Part shown: in pieces, positions 26,535 through 34,727 of the stretch
Layout of the letters: every line of letters begins with the position of its first letter
Numbering within the stretch: position 1 is the first letter of the stretch
Origin: Acidobacteriota bacterium
GTDB lineage: Bacteria; Acidobacteriota; Terriglobia; Acidiferrales; UBA7541
DNA length: 64,000 bases
Assembly: GCA_021324935.1 (NCBI GenBank)
Contig: JAJPIE010000075.1
Coordinates: 1-64,000 of the forward strand
Direction of reading: 5' to 3'
Made by a program: the position numbers and the translations under genes
Notes under the pieces: model-generated
Told to the model about the DNA's origin: nothing
Seen by the model: only the letters and a program-made list of their open reading frames with translations
Databases searched by the model: none

Positions 26535-26879
26535 TTAGCGCGCGGCGCCGGCGCTGACGGCCACCGGCTTATAGCCGCAGGTGGCTGCCTTGCGCATCGC
26601 ATCCATGGCCTCTTGCGTGGTCATAAGCGGGGTCGTTTGGCAGTTCCGCAAGGCGCCCCCTGCCGCGAAAGCCAGCGCAATGGCGGCCGCCGAAACATTG
26701 TCGGGCATTTCGGTGATCAGCACGACATCGGACGGACCGAAGGCAAAGTAGGAGTCTTTGATTTTCCCGCCGAGCTTTTCGATTGGTGCGCGAACCGCTT
26801 CCACGCGGTCCTGCGGATTGGCAATCAGCCTGGCGAGCGCTTCCGGAGTGTAACTAACTTGGTGAAGGAAATAGGGCAT
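26535..26879 (-). CDS. GYD-domain protein
   Basis: 114 residues starting MPYFLHQVSYTPEALARLI, with an excellent AGGAGGTCC upstream. 'DRVEAVRAPIEKLGGKIKDSYFAFGPSDVVLITEMPD' is the core of the GYD family, small dimeric alpha-beta-barrel proteins related to the EthD/ABM fold, with an 'AFGxYDVV'-like motif. The function of the family is unknown. The C-terminus ('MTTQEAMDAMRKAATCGYKPV') is typical for members in soil bacteria. It is convergent with the MFS gene. Confidence 0.85.
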   Translation of the reverse strand: MPYFLHQVSYTPEALARLIANPQDRVEAVRAPIEKLGGKIKDSYFAFGPSDVVLITEMPDNVSAAAIALAFAAGGALRNCQTTPLMTTQEAMDAMRKAATCGYKPVAVSAGAAR

Positions 26880-27019
26880 AAAGGACCTCCTGGATCATTC
26901 TTCCGATTTTGGGGCCCATGGCAGCTTCACTATACACCCCCAGGCCCCGCGCGGTGCACGTGGCGCGTCATCGCGACGTTGCAACGCAAGGGACAATCCG
27001 CTTTTCGCGTGGCTGGCCT

Positions 27020-28354
27020 TTACCGCAGGCTCATCAGCGCGCCTGCAACGTCCGGCAGAAGTTCGCCGTTGACCGGGTCGATCACACCATTGAAGCAAAC
27101 ACCCTTGATGCCGCGACTCGTGTTAAAGGCGGTGGCGTCGCACATCCCCGATTTACCCGCCGAGTCGTAAGAGTAGTAAAAGAGGTATCCGATATTCACC
27201 GGGTGAGCCTGCGAACGGAGCCGGCCGAGGACTTGTTCTTGAAATGTGCGGATCACTTCAGCGCGAGTCATGGCGGGAAATTTGCCCTGCGCATCCGCTT
27301 TGTTGCGATCCACGGCGGAGCGGCCGGCGCCGGTGGGCTGATAATACCAAGTCTTGCTGGACCAGAAGGCGGCCGCGGACTCACTCCATTCCGTGATCCA
27401 AAGCGGCTTGCGGTCGCCGTGGGGAAGCATGGCCGACTGGCCGGTCAGTTCATTCGTGGTCCTGGTGACAAAGTCCAACGTGGTATCCGCCGCCGCGTAG
27501 ATGTGCGTGCCGTAGCCGTCCACCAGGCTCGTGTAATCGAAATCTTTCCCATCCTTGCCGGGGAAAGCGGCCAGCGCCTGAATCAGTGCGGCGGAGTTTC
27601 CCGTCGGATTGCTCATGCCGAAGGTAATGATTTTTGCGGAGGGGAAATATTCCCGGATCAAGCCGGCGGAAGTTTCGAGGAAGGGAGCGTAGCCCGCGGC
27701 GAACGCGTGCACTTGCGCCGAACTAAGAAACCACTGCCAGTGGTGAGCGGCGAAGTCCGACGTTTTGGGCATGTCGGCGTCATTGCAATACAGGTCCAAC
27801 TCATTGCCGATCTCGAAGGCATCCACGGAAAGCCCGGCAATCTTCAGCGCGTCGAAGTAGCGGCGCACGCGGCTCTGGAATTTCGCCAGGTTGATCTTGC
27901 TGAGGGGATACGTGCCCCACTGGCAGCCACTCTGCACGGGATCGATGAAGTCCTTGGGATCAAAGTCCGACGCCGTGTGGCCGACAACCGCCAGCATTTT
28001 CATTCCGCGCGCATGGACCTGGCGAACCATGTCCACGAACAATGGCGGGCCTTGCGGCGTGTCCGGCCCAAAGCCGTCGCGAAACCATTGCGGATGAAGG
28101 CGGGCGATTCCGTCAAATACGGCCACACGCCGGGCCTCAAAAACTCCCGCGCCGTTATAGGAACCGTTGAACGGATAAATGTCCGGTTCGCTGGGAGGGG
28201 AAAGGGTCCACTCGGTGCTCATGTTGGAGCGATCCATTCCAAACTCGGCGGCGGGGGCCGGCTTGGCGGGTTGATCCGTTGCAGCCGTCGCGGACGATGA
28301 CGTCAGAAGGGTTGCGGCCAGAAACACGAGGGCGGCGGAGCTAAGGCTAGACAT
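27020..28354 (-). CDS. Secreted glycoside hydrolase-like protein (TIM-barrel, clan GH-A type)
   Basis: 444 residues. I choose ATG 28354 over 28363 because AAGGGAGG is nine bases from the former and directly abuts the latter. The signal peptide 'MSSLSSAALVFLAATLL' ends 'TAAT'. Two barrel motifs fit retaining GH-A enzymes: 'AFEIGNELDLYC' with Asn-Glu185 as candidate acid/base, and 'LWITEWSES' with Glu322 as candidate nucleophile. Aromatic residues around 'WYYQPTG' and 'YLFYYSYDS' could line a sugar site. GH family (5, 39 or a related uncharacterised group) cannot be decided by eye. It is a standalone gene. Confidence 0.72.
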   Translation of the reverse strand: MSSLSSAALVFLAATLLTSSSATAATDQPAKPAPAAEFGMDRSNMSTEWTLSPPSEPDIYPFNGSYNGAGVFEARRVAVFDGIARLHPQWFRDGFGPDTPQGPPLFVDMVRQVHARGMKMLAVVGHTASDFDPKDFIDPVQSGCQWGTYPLSKINLAKFQSRVRRYFDALKIAGLSVDAFEIGNELDLYCNDADMPKTSDFAAHHWQWFLSSAQVHAFAAGYAPFLETSAGLIREYFPSAKIITFGMSNPTGNSAALIQALAAFPGKDGKDFDYTSLVDGYGTHIYAAADTTLDFVTRTTNELTGQSAMLPHGDRKPLWITEWSESAAAFWSSKTWYYQPTGAGRSAVDRNKADAQGKFPAMTRAEVIRTFQEQVLGRLRSQAHPVNIGYLFYYSYDSAGKSGMCDATAFNTSRGIKGVCFNGVIDPVNGELLPDVAGALMSLR

Positions 28355-28780
28355 CCTGATCATCCTCCCTTGCGCTTGGTGAACTCCCTGAATCGCGTTG
28401 ATGAACCCGGCGACCCATCAAACGTTTCGAAGCGAGAGCCGCCGGTGCAAGCCGGCTATCCCGCGCGGAGCCGACAGTATAGCTTAAGACTTTCTGGACG
28501 AGAGGGACGACGGAAGACCAGGCGACGGGACCTTGGTGCATGGCGAAGACGGTGGTGACTTCGAGGTGTTCGCGCTGGACGGCCTGGATCACTTCGCGCA
28601 TCAACTCCGGACCGTATAGCGAGCCATCGTCGTTGCTCGCGCCCAAATTGGCCGCTGACGGAAGGTACGCGGGCGGCTAGAATCCTCGCGGAAGGAAGAG
28701 CAGACTCCTCGGGCACACGCCGCCCTCGGAGTGACGGTTTTCCAGTCTGCGGGCTGGAGGCAAGAGAAGCGAGGTGGAAC
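28355..28780. other. Intergenic region with a gene remnant
   Basis: 426 bases between divergent genes. A minus-strand coding relic occupies 28486-28676 (listed separately). The remaining 100 bases before the DinB gene show no feature beyond its ribosome-binding site. Confidence 0.5.
28486..28676 (-). pseudogene. Remnant of the C-terminus of a metallo-beta-lactamase-fold hydrolase
   Basis: On the minus strand an open stretch after a TAG at 28677-28679 reads PPAYLPSAANLGASNDDG, then 'LYGPELMREVIQAVQREHLEVTTVFAMHQGPVAWSSVVPLVQKV'-like sequence (split here; about 60 codons). The layout 'Y...I..L.L.V..V...H.GPV.W' is what I recall for the last helix and strand of secreted MBL-fold hydrolases in related genomes. 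The N-terminal two-thirds with the zinc motif HxHxDH is missing, and the reading frame runs on into noncoding sequence. This is the signature of a decayed or truncated gene. The family identification rests on resemblance only. Confidence 0.4.
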
Positions 28781-29320
28781 ATGCAACAGAATCTGGAAAA
28801 CACGATCGCGCTGCTGGAGCGGACTCCGGCGACACTGAATGCCTGGCTGCGGGAATTGCCGGAGGCGTGGACGTTGTCGAATGAGGGCGGGAAGACGTGG
28901 AGCGTGTTCGACATCGTCGGGCACCTGATCCACGGTGAAAAGACGGATTGGATGACTCGCGCAAGGATCATTCGGAAATTCGGCGAGACGCGCGCCTTCG
29001 ATCCGTTCGACCGCCTGGCCCAGTTTCGAGAAAGCGCCGGCAAATCGCTGGGGGAATTGCTCGAGGAGTTCACGAGATTGCGCGCGGAGAATCTAAAGGA
29101 ACTACGGGCCATGTCGCTACGGAGGGAGGACTTCGAGCGGTGCGGACGGCATCCGGCGCTGGGGGTCGTCACGATGTCGCAACTGCTTGCCACCTGGGCG
29201 GTACACGATCTGACGCATCTGCATCAAATTACGCGGGTTTTGGCGCACCAATACCGGGAAGCGGCCGGGCCGTGGAGCGTGTACCTGGGCGTGCTGCAAT
29301 GCGCGGGCCATAGCTCCTGA
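28781..29320 (+). CDS. DinB-family protein
   Basis: 179 residues, all-helical four-helix-bundle pattern. The three metal-ligand histidines of the DinB/YfiT fold can be placed: one in 'FDIVGHLIHGEK' and two in 'WAVHDLTHLHQI'. These enzymes are metal-dependent, often thiol transferases or stress proteins; the specific reaction cannot be inferred. The start ATG at 28781 is preceded by GCGAGGTGG. It stands between a gene remnant and rmuC. Confidence 0.85.
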   Translation: MQQNLENTIALLERTPATLNAWLRELPEAWTLSNEGGKTWSVFDIVGHLIHGEKTDWMTRARIIRKFGETRAFDPFDRLAQFRESAGKSLGELLEEFTRLRAENLKELRAMSLRREDFERCGRHPALGVVTMSQLLATWAVHDLTHLHQITRVLAHQYREAAGPWSVYLGVLQCAGHSS

Positions 29321-29408
29321 GAGTTACCGTCACGTTAGTACCTTGCCGTGACAGAGCCTTCCCGATAGAGTGGAAAGACCCGTTTCCCGCTGGCACGGGA
29401 GAAACTTC

Positions 29409-30563
29409 ATGACACTTATGGCGATTGTTGCGGTGATTTTTGGTTTGCTGCTACTCGGCCTGGTCGGCTGGCTGCTGGTGCAGAACGCACAGGAGCAGAA
29501 AAAAAACGCGGCGCTGGAAACACAGATGAACGAACTGCGGCGCGACCTGCTGACGCTTTCGACCACGCAGGCGCAAAGCAGCACGAAGATCGAAACGCTG
29601 GCGGGCACGGTGGCGGACCGGCTGGAAGCGGTGACGACGGCGCTGAAAGACGGCGTGAAGGACTCGGCGGAAGTGACCTCGAAGCTGACGGCGGAATCGC
29701 AAGCGGCGATGTCGCAGGAATTGAAAAACACGCGCGAGCAGATCAATCAGATTCAACAGCAATTGGGACAGGTGCAGCAGGCCGGCCAGCAGATGTTTGA
29801 GACTACTCGAACGCTGGAAAACATTCTGGGCGGAGCGAAGTCCCGCGGTTCATTGGGAGAAATCACGCTGGAGCGGTTGCTGGAAGATTCCCTGCCGCAG
29901 GCGCAATACGCGAAGCAATACCGGTTCCGCAGCGGCGAGGCGGCGGACGCGGTGATATTCCTGCTGGACAACAAGAAACTGGCCATCGATTCGAAATTTC
30001 CGCTGGATGCCTACCGGCGGCTGAGCGCGGAAGGAGAGGAGGCGCGGCGCGCGTTCGTTTCCGCGATCAAGCTGCACGCGGATTCGATCGCAAAGAAATA
30101 TATCGTGCCGGATGAGGGAACGCTGGACGTGGCGCTGATGTTCGTGCCGAGCGAGACGGTGTTCTACGAACTGCTGATGAGCGTTGACGGCAAAGGGCAG
30201 CCGGTGGACGAATATTGCCGCGGCCGGAGCATTTTTCCGGTTTCGCCGAACACGCTGCATGCGAATCTGCGCGTGATCGCCATGGGCTTGCGCGGGATGC
30301 AAATCGAGGAAAATGCCAAGCACCTGGCGGCGAATCTGAACGGGCTGCGGAAACAGCTCGATACGTTTGCGGACTTTTTCGACAAGATCGGCACGCACCT
30401 GAAGAACGCGCAGGCGAGCTACGCGGAAGCGGACAAGCGGTTCGGCAAAGCCTCGAATACGCTGGATAATCTGGTGTCGTCGAGCGAATCGGGGCAGCCG
30501 GGGATTGAAGATGCACAGCGCGCGCTGGCGCTGCCGCCAGCGGCGGCGAAGGGCGGGGTGTAG
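29409..30563 (+). CDS. rmuC: DNA recombination protein RmuC
   Basis: 384 residues from ATG 29409, which has GGGAGAA upstream. One N-terminal membrane helix ('MAIVAVIFGLLLLGLVGWLLV') is followed by a coiled coil (about 30-150). The conserved RmuC nuclease-like domain starts at 'GSLGEITLERLLEDSLP' and includes 'KQYRFRSGEAADAVIFLL' and 'LAIDSKFPLDAYRRL'. This length and order are typical of RmuC, a membrane-anchored protein that limits inversion between short inverted repeats. It is convergent with the glycosylase gene. Confidence 0.92.
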   Translation: MTLMAIVAVIFGLLLLGLVGWLLVQNAQEQKKNAALETQMNELRRDLLTLSTTQAQSSTKIETLAGTVADRLEAVTTALKDGVKDSAEVTSKLTAESQAAMSQELKNTREQINQIQQQLGQVQQAGQQMFETTRTLENILGGAKSRGSLGEITLERLLEDSLPQAQYAKQYRFRSGEAADAVIFLLDNKKLAIDSKFPLDAYRRLSAEGEEARRAFVSAIKLHADSIAKKYIVPDEGTLDVALMFVPSETVFYELLMSVDGKGQPVDEYCRGRSIFPVSPNTLHANLRVIAMGLRGMQIEENAKHLAANLNGLRKQLDTFADFFDKIGTHLKNAQASYAEADKRFGKASNTLDNLVSSSESGQPGIEDAQRALALPPAAAKGGV

Positions 30564-30629
30564 AAGAAGTAGCGAAGTAAGTAAACAAAGAAGTAAAGAT
30601 TAAAACCGCCCCCTGAAATTTGGACGGGG

Positions 30630-30650
30630 CGGCGCCCGTGCCTGGCGCCG
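30630..30650. terminator. Possible terminator hairpin between convergent rmuC and the glycosylase gene
   Basis: CGGCGCC and GGCGCCG form a 7-bp GC-only stem around a 7-base loop in the 169-base convergent gap. It is followed by GAAAAA on the + strand, so no T-tract follows for the rmuC transcript. A termination role is only suggested by position. Confidence 0.3.
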
Positions 30651-30732
30651 GAAAAACGCCCAGCTTCAAAAAACACCAACAAATGGCGGTTCGCGTGTGT
30701 CCCTTGGTGCGCTTGGGATGAAAATGCCGGCG

Positions 30733-31659
30733 CTACGGTTTGGGAGCCGGAACAAGAAGTTTGGATTCGAGGCGGTCTTCCATTTCGTCGAGGGAGCGGG
30801 GCCAGTCTTCGCGGAGAAGGCGGCTGAGGGCGCGATCGGCAAGGAGTTTGCCGCCGGTCTGGCAATTGGGGCAATAGTTGGTTTCGTTGGACGCGTATCG
30901 AATACGCTGGATTTTCGCGCCGCACTTGCGGCAGGGCCGGCCATAGCGGCCGTGAACGCACATCTCTTCGCGAAACGCGGTGACCTTTTCCGGAAATTTT
31001 TCACGCGTTTCCTTACTTAAACGATCAATCCATTCCTTCATTGTGGAGTTCACCGCGCGAAAGAGCCGGCTGATGGCTTCCGCGTCCATGCGTTGCGTCA
31101 ACTGCACCGGCGAAAGCTGCGCGTGAAAAAGAATTTCGTCTGAATAGGCGTTGCCAATGCCGCTGAAGAGGTGCGGATCGGTGAGCGCGCGCTTGAGGGT
31201 GTGATTTTCCGAGGTGAGCACAGCGGCGAACTGCTCACGCGTGGCGGAGAGGATTTCAATGCCGCCGGGATCGCTTCGGCGCAGATCTTCTTCGTCGGCG
31301 AGCAGATGCAGCGAGGCGCGTTTCTGCGTGCCGGCCTCGGTGAGCGTGAGCGTGCCGTTGTCGAATTCGAAGGTAGCGAGCGTGCGGCGACCGTCGGGAT
31401 GGACCGGCCTGCTCTTCCAGTGCAGGCGTCCCGCGATCATCAGGTGAAACACGAGCCAGTGGCCGTTGTCGAAACCCAGGGCGATGCGCTTGCCAACCCG
31501 GCGCAGGCCGGTGACCTTGTGGCCGTGCACGGAATCGATGGGCGGGGTTGCGGTGCGCAAAAGGAAGGGGCCGGCGATGCGGATGCGCTGAAGGACGCGG
31601 CCTAGGACGCGTTTTTCAAGCGCTTCGCGGTACACGGTGATGTCAGGAAGTTCGGGCAT
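30733..31659 (-). CDS. Formamidopyrimidine-DNA glycosylase / endonuclease VIII family (MutM/Nei-like)
   Basis: 308 residues, base-excision-repair glycosylase/lyase. The N-terminus MPELPDITVY gives the catalytic Pro (after Met removal) and the following Glu; canonical MutM has PELPEVE, so Asp and Ile here mark a divergent subgroup. A helix-two-turn-helix follows ('FSGIGNAYSDEILFHAQLSP'). The zinc finger near the C-terminus has Cys pairs in 'CRKCGAKIQ' and 'NYCPNC'. About 45 residues extend past the finger, which is unusual, since MutM normally ends just after it. Substrate preference (8-oxoG or oxidised pyrimidines) cannot be assigned. Confidence 0.88.
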   Translation of the reverse strand: MPELPDITVYREALEKRVLGRVLQRIRIAGPFLLRTATPPIDSVHGHKVTGLRRVGKRIALGFDNGHWLVFHLMIAGRLHWKSRPVHPDGRRTLATFEFDNGTLTLTEAGTQKRASLHLLADEEDLRRSDPGGIEILSATREQFAAVLTSENHTLKRALTDPHLFSGIGNAYSDEILFHAQLSPVQLTQRMDAEAISRLFRAVNSTMKEWIDRLSKETREKFPEKVTAFREEMCVHGRYGRPCRKCGAKIQRIRYASNETNYCPNCQTGGKLLADRALSRLLREDWPRSLDEMEDRLESKLLVPAPKP

Positions 31660-31680
31660 TATGAGATGGAGTGACGAAGG

Positions 31681-31725
31681 AATTTAACACAGGACACCCA
31701 GAGAAAGAACACAGAGGGCCCGGAG
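31681..31725 (-). repeat. CTCTGTG-type dispersed repeat, copy 3 (inverted)
   Basis: Read on the minus strand it carries CTCTGTG-like units and ends GTGTTAAAT, the same end as the copies at 3061 and 5251. It lies upstream of the glycosylase gene. Confidence 0.5.
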
Positions 31726-31736
31726 AAGGAGGCGGC

Positions 31737-31756
31737 GGCCGAGCTAAAGTTCGGCC
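31737..31756. repeat. Type-A intergenic hairpin
   Basis: GGCCGA and TCGGCC around GCTAAAGT, followed by ACTAC. It belongs to the family described at 62055-62078. Confidence 0.7.
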
Positions 31757-31805
31757 ACTACTGGCCGAGCCGCCCGCCCCGGAAAGAGGGCCCTACAAGA
31801 AAATG

Positions 31806-32681
31806 TCAGAGACGGGGAGGGGTGGCGGGAGAAATCAGGCGAATCGAGATAACGAAGCTTCCGTGCTGTTTGCCGACGAGTTCAAATCTAGCGGTGTTTT
31901 CGGCGCCGCCGCTTGACACAGCGCGAGCGGAGACCCCGCCCTGGAGTTCCGCGACCCCGGGAGCGAGATTGCGGGCTTCAAGGCTCACCTTGGCGGTGCT
32001 GCCCTTCACATGAACGGTTAGCGTGCGATGTTCACCGGGAGTGAGAGGCGCGGAACTGGCTTCGAGATCCAGGGCAACCAGGACGACGATGAAGGGCTGG
32101 TCGGTTTTCTGGCCGCAGGTGACTTGCACCTGCGACGGGCCGGGATTCATGTCCGCTGGAGGAATCACGGCGAGATACGCAGGGGAGGCGGCGAGCACGA
32201 AACCGGGTTGATTGTCGAAGGTGACGCGGTTGGCGTCGGCGACGCCGCAAAAGCCGTGGCCGCTAATTTCGATGCGATCGCTAAGGGAGGCGACACGCGG
32301 AACGAGAGAAACTTCCAGGGTTCCCGAGGGAGATTCAGCGGCAGAGAGAACAGTGCTGGAGAGGCGGCCGGGGCGTCCTTGAATGGAAGCGAAAACCTTC
32401 TGCGCGTTGAGAGGAGCGACGAAGAAGGCGCGGCCGGTTGCATCGGTAGTGAGCTTGTCGCCGTCGGAGAATTCGACGGTGACCCCAGGCGTGAGGCGGC
32501 CGTTGACATCGAGAACGGCGAGTGTGGCGCGCTCCCCGCTGACGATTTTGCGGGGGAGCAGGAGAATGCGGGCTGAGGAAGCGGAGGGCGGCTCCTGGGC
32601 CGCAAGGGGGGAGACCGAGATTATTGAAATGGAAGCAACAGCGAGGAGAAGGAGCTTCGGCAAGGTGAAAAAAATCCGCAC
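31806..32681 (-). CDS. Secreted protein with Ig-like and IPT/TIG domains
   Basis: 291 residues if the GTG at 32681 is used, which places a signal peptide ('VRIFFTLPKLLLLAVASIS', ending 'PLAAQ') at the N-terminus. No good ribosome-binding site is seen, so the start is tentative; the open frame extends far upstream but loses coding character. After the signal there is a Big-1-like strand set ('RKIVSGERATLAVLDVNGR', 'TDATGRAFFVAPL'). An IPT/TIG-like domain follows ('RIEISGHGFCGVADANRVTFD', 'PPADMNPGPSQVQVTC'), then a third strand-rich domain. It is probably a surface or periplasmic binding protein of unknown ligand. It is divergent from the broken gene at 32866. Confidence 0.6.
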   Translation of the reverse strand: MRIFFTLPKLLLLAVASISIISVSPLAAQEPPSASSARILLLPRKIVSGERATLAVLDVNGRLTPGVTVEFSDGDKLTTDATGRAFFVAPLNAQKVFASIQGRPGRLSSTVLSAAESPSGTLEVSLVPRVASLSDRIEISGHGFCGVADANRVTFDNQPGFVLAASPAYLAVIPPADMNPGPSQVQVTCGQKTDQPFIVVLVALDLEASSAPLTPGEHRTLTVHVKGSTAKVSLEARNLAPGVAELQGGVSARAVSSGGAENTARFELVGKQHGSFVISIRLISPATPPRL

Positions 32682-32865
32682 ACTGAGATTGTAGAGGAGA
32701 AATGCCTGCGGCAGAAGTACGGGGCACCAATTGGGGTGTGATAGAGGGCCTTGTTCACGGATGGAGTTGTGCCCAAGATAGACGGGACGATACCAGGTCC
32801 TTGTGGCTCCCGCAGCCGCACACGGCTGGACCGAGCGGGAGGCATCCTGAAAGAGGAGAAATCCA

Positions 32866-33546
32866 ATGAAATGGAACTCCATGCAGGCATGCGGCCTGCC
32901 GGTGGTGTTGCTGGGAGTGCTGGCGACGGAGGCGTGGGCGCAGACGCAGCGGGAGTACACGCTGACCGTGAACGAACGGAGCGGTTTGGCGCGCGTGGTG
33001 CAAATCAACGGGCATTCCTGTGTGGATGCAAACGCGCTGGCACGAATCGCGAATGCAAGCATTTCCTATCAGGGACATGAAATCAGGCTGAATCTCCCCG
33101 CAGGCGGGGGTGAGGTGGTGGCGGCAGCGGCTCTGGCTGCGCAACCGAATAACGGGTTTTCTCAGGAGTTCCTCCAAGCAGGGATTGAATACATGGCGCA
33201 AATTCGGGAATGACGGAACACTCTGCTGAACGCCATCTTCAACGGATACCCGCTTTCGGATAGCTTGTTTGTGCCCTATCGCGGGCAGGCGGCGGCCAAT
33301 CTGCGCAAAGCGAAACTCGCAGCAACCACACAAGGAGACAAGAGCGGGGCGCAGCTGCTGGCGAAGGAATACGACAAGATCGATAACCCTACGGGAAAAT
33401 ATCTGGAGAAGCGGGTGAAGCTGGAGTTCATCGATCCCCATTCGATGGACGATGATCTATTGAATCAAAAGATTCCAAGGTGCGCGAGATCACTGGCGGC
33501 GATGGCGACCAGCAATCCGTTTTTGGACGATGGGTCGTGTCATTGA
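32866..33546 (+). pseudogene. Secreted protein gene interrupted by an in-frame TGA (copper amine oxidase N-terminal-like domain)
   Basis: The frame runs from ATG 32866 to TGA 33544-33546, but codon 116 (33211-33213) is also TGA. Before it: signal peptide 'MKWNSMQACGLPVVLLGVL' ending 'AWAQ', then 'GHSCVDANALARIANASISY' and 'LNLPAGGG', resembling the stalk-like domain named after copper amine oxidase N-termini. Then 'EFLQAGIEYMAQIRE'. After the stop the same frame stays protein-like: 'RNTLLNAIFNGYPLSDSLFVPY', 'ANLRKAKLAATTQGDKSG', ending 'CARSLAAMATSNPFLDDGSC'. The pattern suggests one 226-codon protein in which a sense codon, probably TGG, became TGA. It could instead be a sequencing error or a truncated 115-residue product. 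Confidence 0.7.
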
Positions 33547-33890
33547 GAAGCCAGGTGAGGGATCAGGGACCAGTCAGCAGAAGGAGCAGAGTTGGTTGCG
33601 GGGTACGGTGCTTTCTCATTTAGAGGTCGGAAGCTGGATGGCAGAAAGGGCAAAAAGGTGTGCTGCAAGGGCGTTGCCCAAGCAGTGGAAAGCTGAAGGT
33701 CTCGAGGCAAGAGGGGCTTGGAGTGTGGCAAACTGATTCTTTGGCCAGTGGTAGGTATCGAAAGGTAATCAGTTGGGAGCAAAGCCTTTCCGAGCAGCAA
33801 GGGGTCTGTTAGCGTGGAAAGTAAGAAGTCGCCGGGGTGTCCACGCCGGGGGTACCTCTCGTGTTCACGGGAAGGCTTGAAGGAGAGGCT
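33547..33890. other. Intergenic region, nothing recognised
   Basis: 344 bases upstream of the PP2C-FHA-cyclase operon, which must contain its promoter. No clear -35/-10 pair, dyad or repeat was found. The upstream in-frame extension of the phosphatase (to 33837) is not needed. Confidence 0.4.
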
Positions 33891-34706
33891 GTGCAGATCG
33901 TCAGCAGCGGCTTGTCAGACGTCGGACGGGTGCGTACAAACAACGAAGATTCCCACCGGATCGTGGAATCGCTGGGGCTTTTCATCTTGTCGGACGGGAT
34001 GGGTGGCGAAGCGCACGGCGAAGTGGCCAGCGCGATGGCCGTGGACCTGATCACGAAATATTGCGAAAGCGAAAAGGAAGATTCTGGCGTGACGGTGCTG
34101 GAGGCGGCCCCGGAAAATTGGAGTTCGCAGACGCGGCGGCTGCGCAACGCCGTGCGGCAGGCGAATTACTTGATCTATCAGGCCGCGCAGAAAAATCCGG
34201 AGCAGCGCGGGATGGGCGCGACAGTGACGACGGCGTGGCTGAAGGATTCGCTGCTGAGCATCGCGCATGTGGGAGACAGCCGGGCGTATTTGTTGCGGAG
34301 CGGAAATTTGCAGCAATTGACGAACGACCACTCGCTGGTGGCGGAGCAGGTGCGCCGGGGACTGATTACGCCGCAGCAGGCGGAAGAGAGCGAGATGCAG
34401 AGCGTGCTGCTGCGGGCTCTGGGAGCGCACCCCGAAGTCGAGATTGACGTGGACGAGGTGGAGATTTATCCGCGGGACGTGCTGCTGCTTTGTTCGGACG
34501 GCTTGACGCGCATGATCACCGAGCCCGAAATCGCGGGAACGCTGCAGGCGGAAACGGTGCCGTCGGCGGCGGCGGAAAAACTGATCACGCTGGCGAACGA
34601 AAGCGGCGGGGTCGACAACATTACGGTAATCGTCGCGCGCTTCGAGGATGACGCCAGCAAGGGCTGGTTTTCCTGGATGCGGCGCGGCTCGGCCAAAAAA
34701 GACTAG
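33891..34706 (+). CDS. PP2C-type Ser/Thr protein phosphatase
   Basis: 271 residues from GTG 33891, chosen because AAGGAGAGG sits just upstream; GTG 33837 would add 18 non-conserved residues. All metal-binding motifs of bacterial PP2C (PstP/PrpC type) are visible: 'VGRVRTNNEDS', 'LSDGMGGEAHGE', 'GMGATVTTAW', 'HVGDSRAYLLR', 'LLLCSDGLTRMI' and 'GGVDNITVIVARF'. The enzyme would reverse phosphorylation by Hanks-type kinases such as the one at 14104-16461. It is the first gene of an operon with an FHA protein (21-base gap) and an adenylate cyclase. Confidence 0.95.
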   Translation: MQIVSSGLSDVGRVRTNNEDSHRIVESLGLFILSDGMGGEAHGEVASAMAVDLITKYCESEKEDSGVTVLEAAPENWSSQTRRLRNAVRQANYLIYQAAQKNPEQRGMGATVTTAWLKDSLLSIAHVGDSRAYLLRSGNLQQLTNDHSLVAEQVRRGLITPQQAEESEMQSVLLRALGAHPEVEIDVDEVEIYPRDVLLLCSDGLTRMITEPEIAGTLQAETVPSAAAEKLITLANESGGVDNITVIVARFEDDASKGWFSWMRRGSAKKD

Positions 34707-34727
34707 CACCTCCTCGGAGGGGATAGC

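Noticed and set aside
26909..28300. 463-codon plus-strand open frame opposite the glycoside hydrolase
   Set aside because: The minus-strand gene has signal peptide, barrel motifs and a good ribosome-binding site; the plus-strand translation is repetitive Gly/Arg/Val without recognisable domains.
29370..29408. Upstream start for RmuC
   Set aside because: The 13 extra residues are polar and precede the membrane helix without support; ATG 29409 has the better ribosome-binding site.
33211..33213. TGA as a selenocysteine codon
   Set aside because: No convincing stem-loop follows at SECIS distance, the context does not resemble a redox Cys/Sec motif, and no sel genes are visible.
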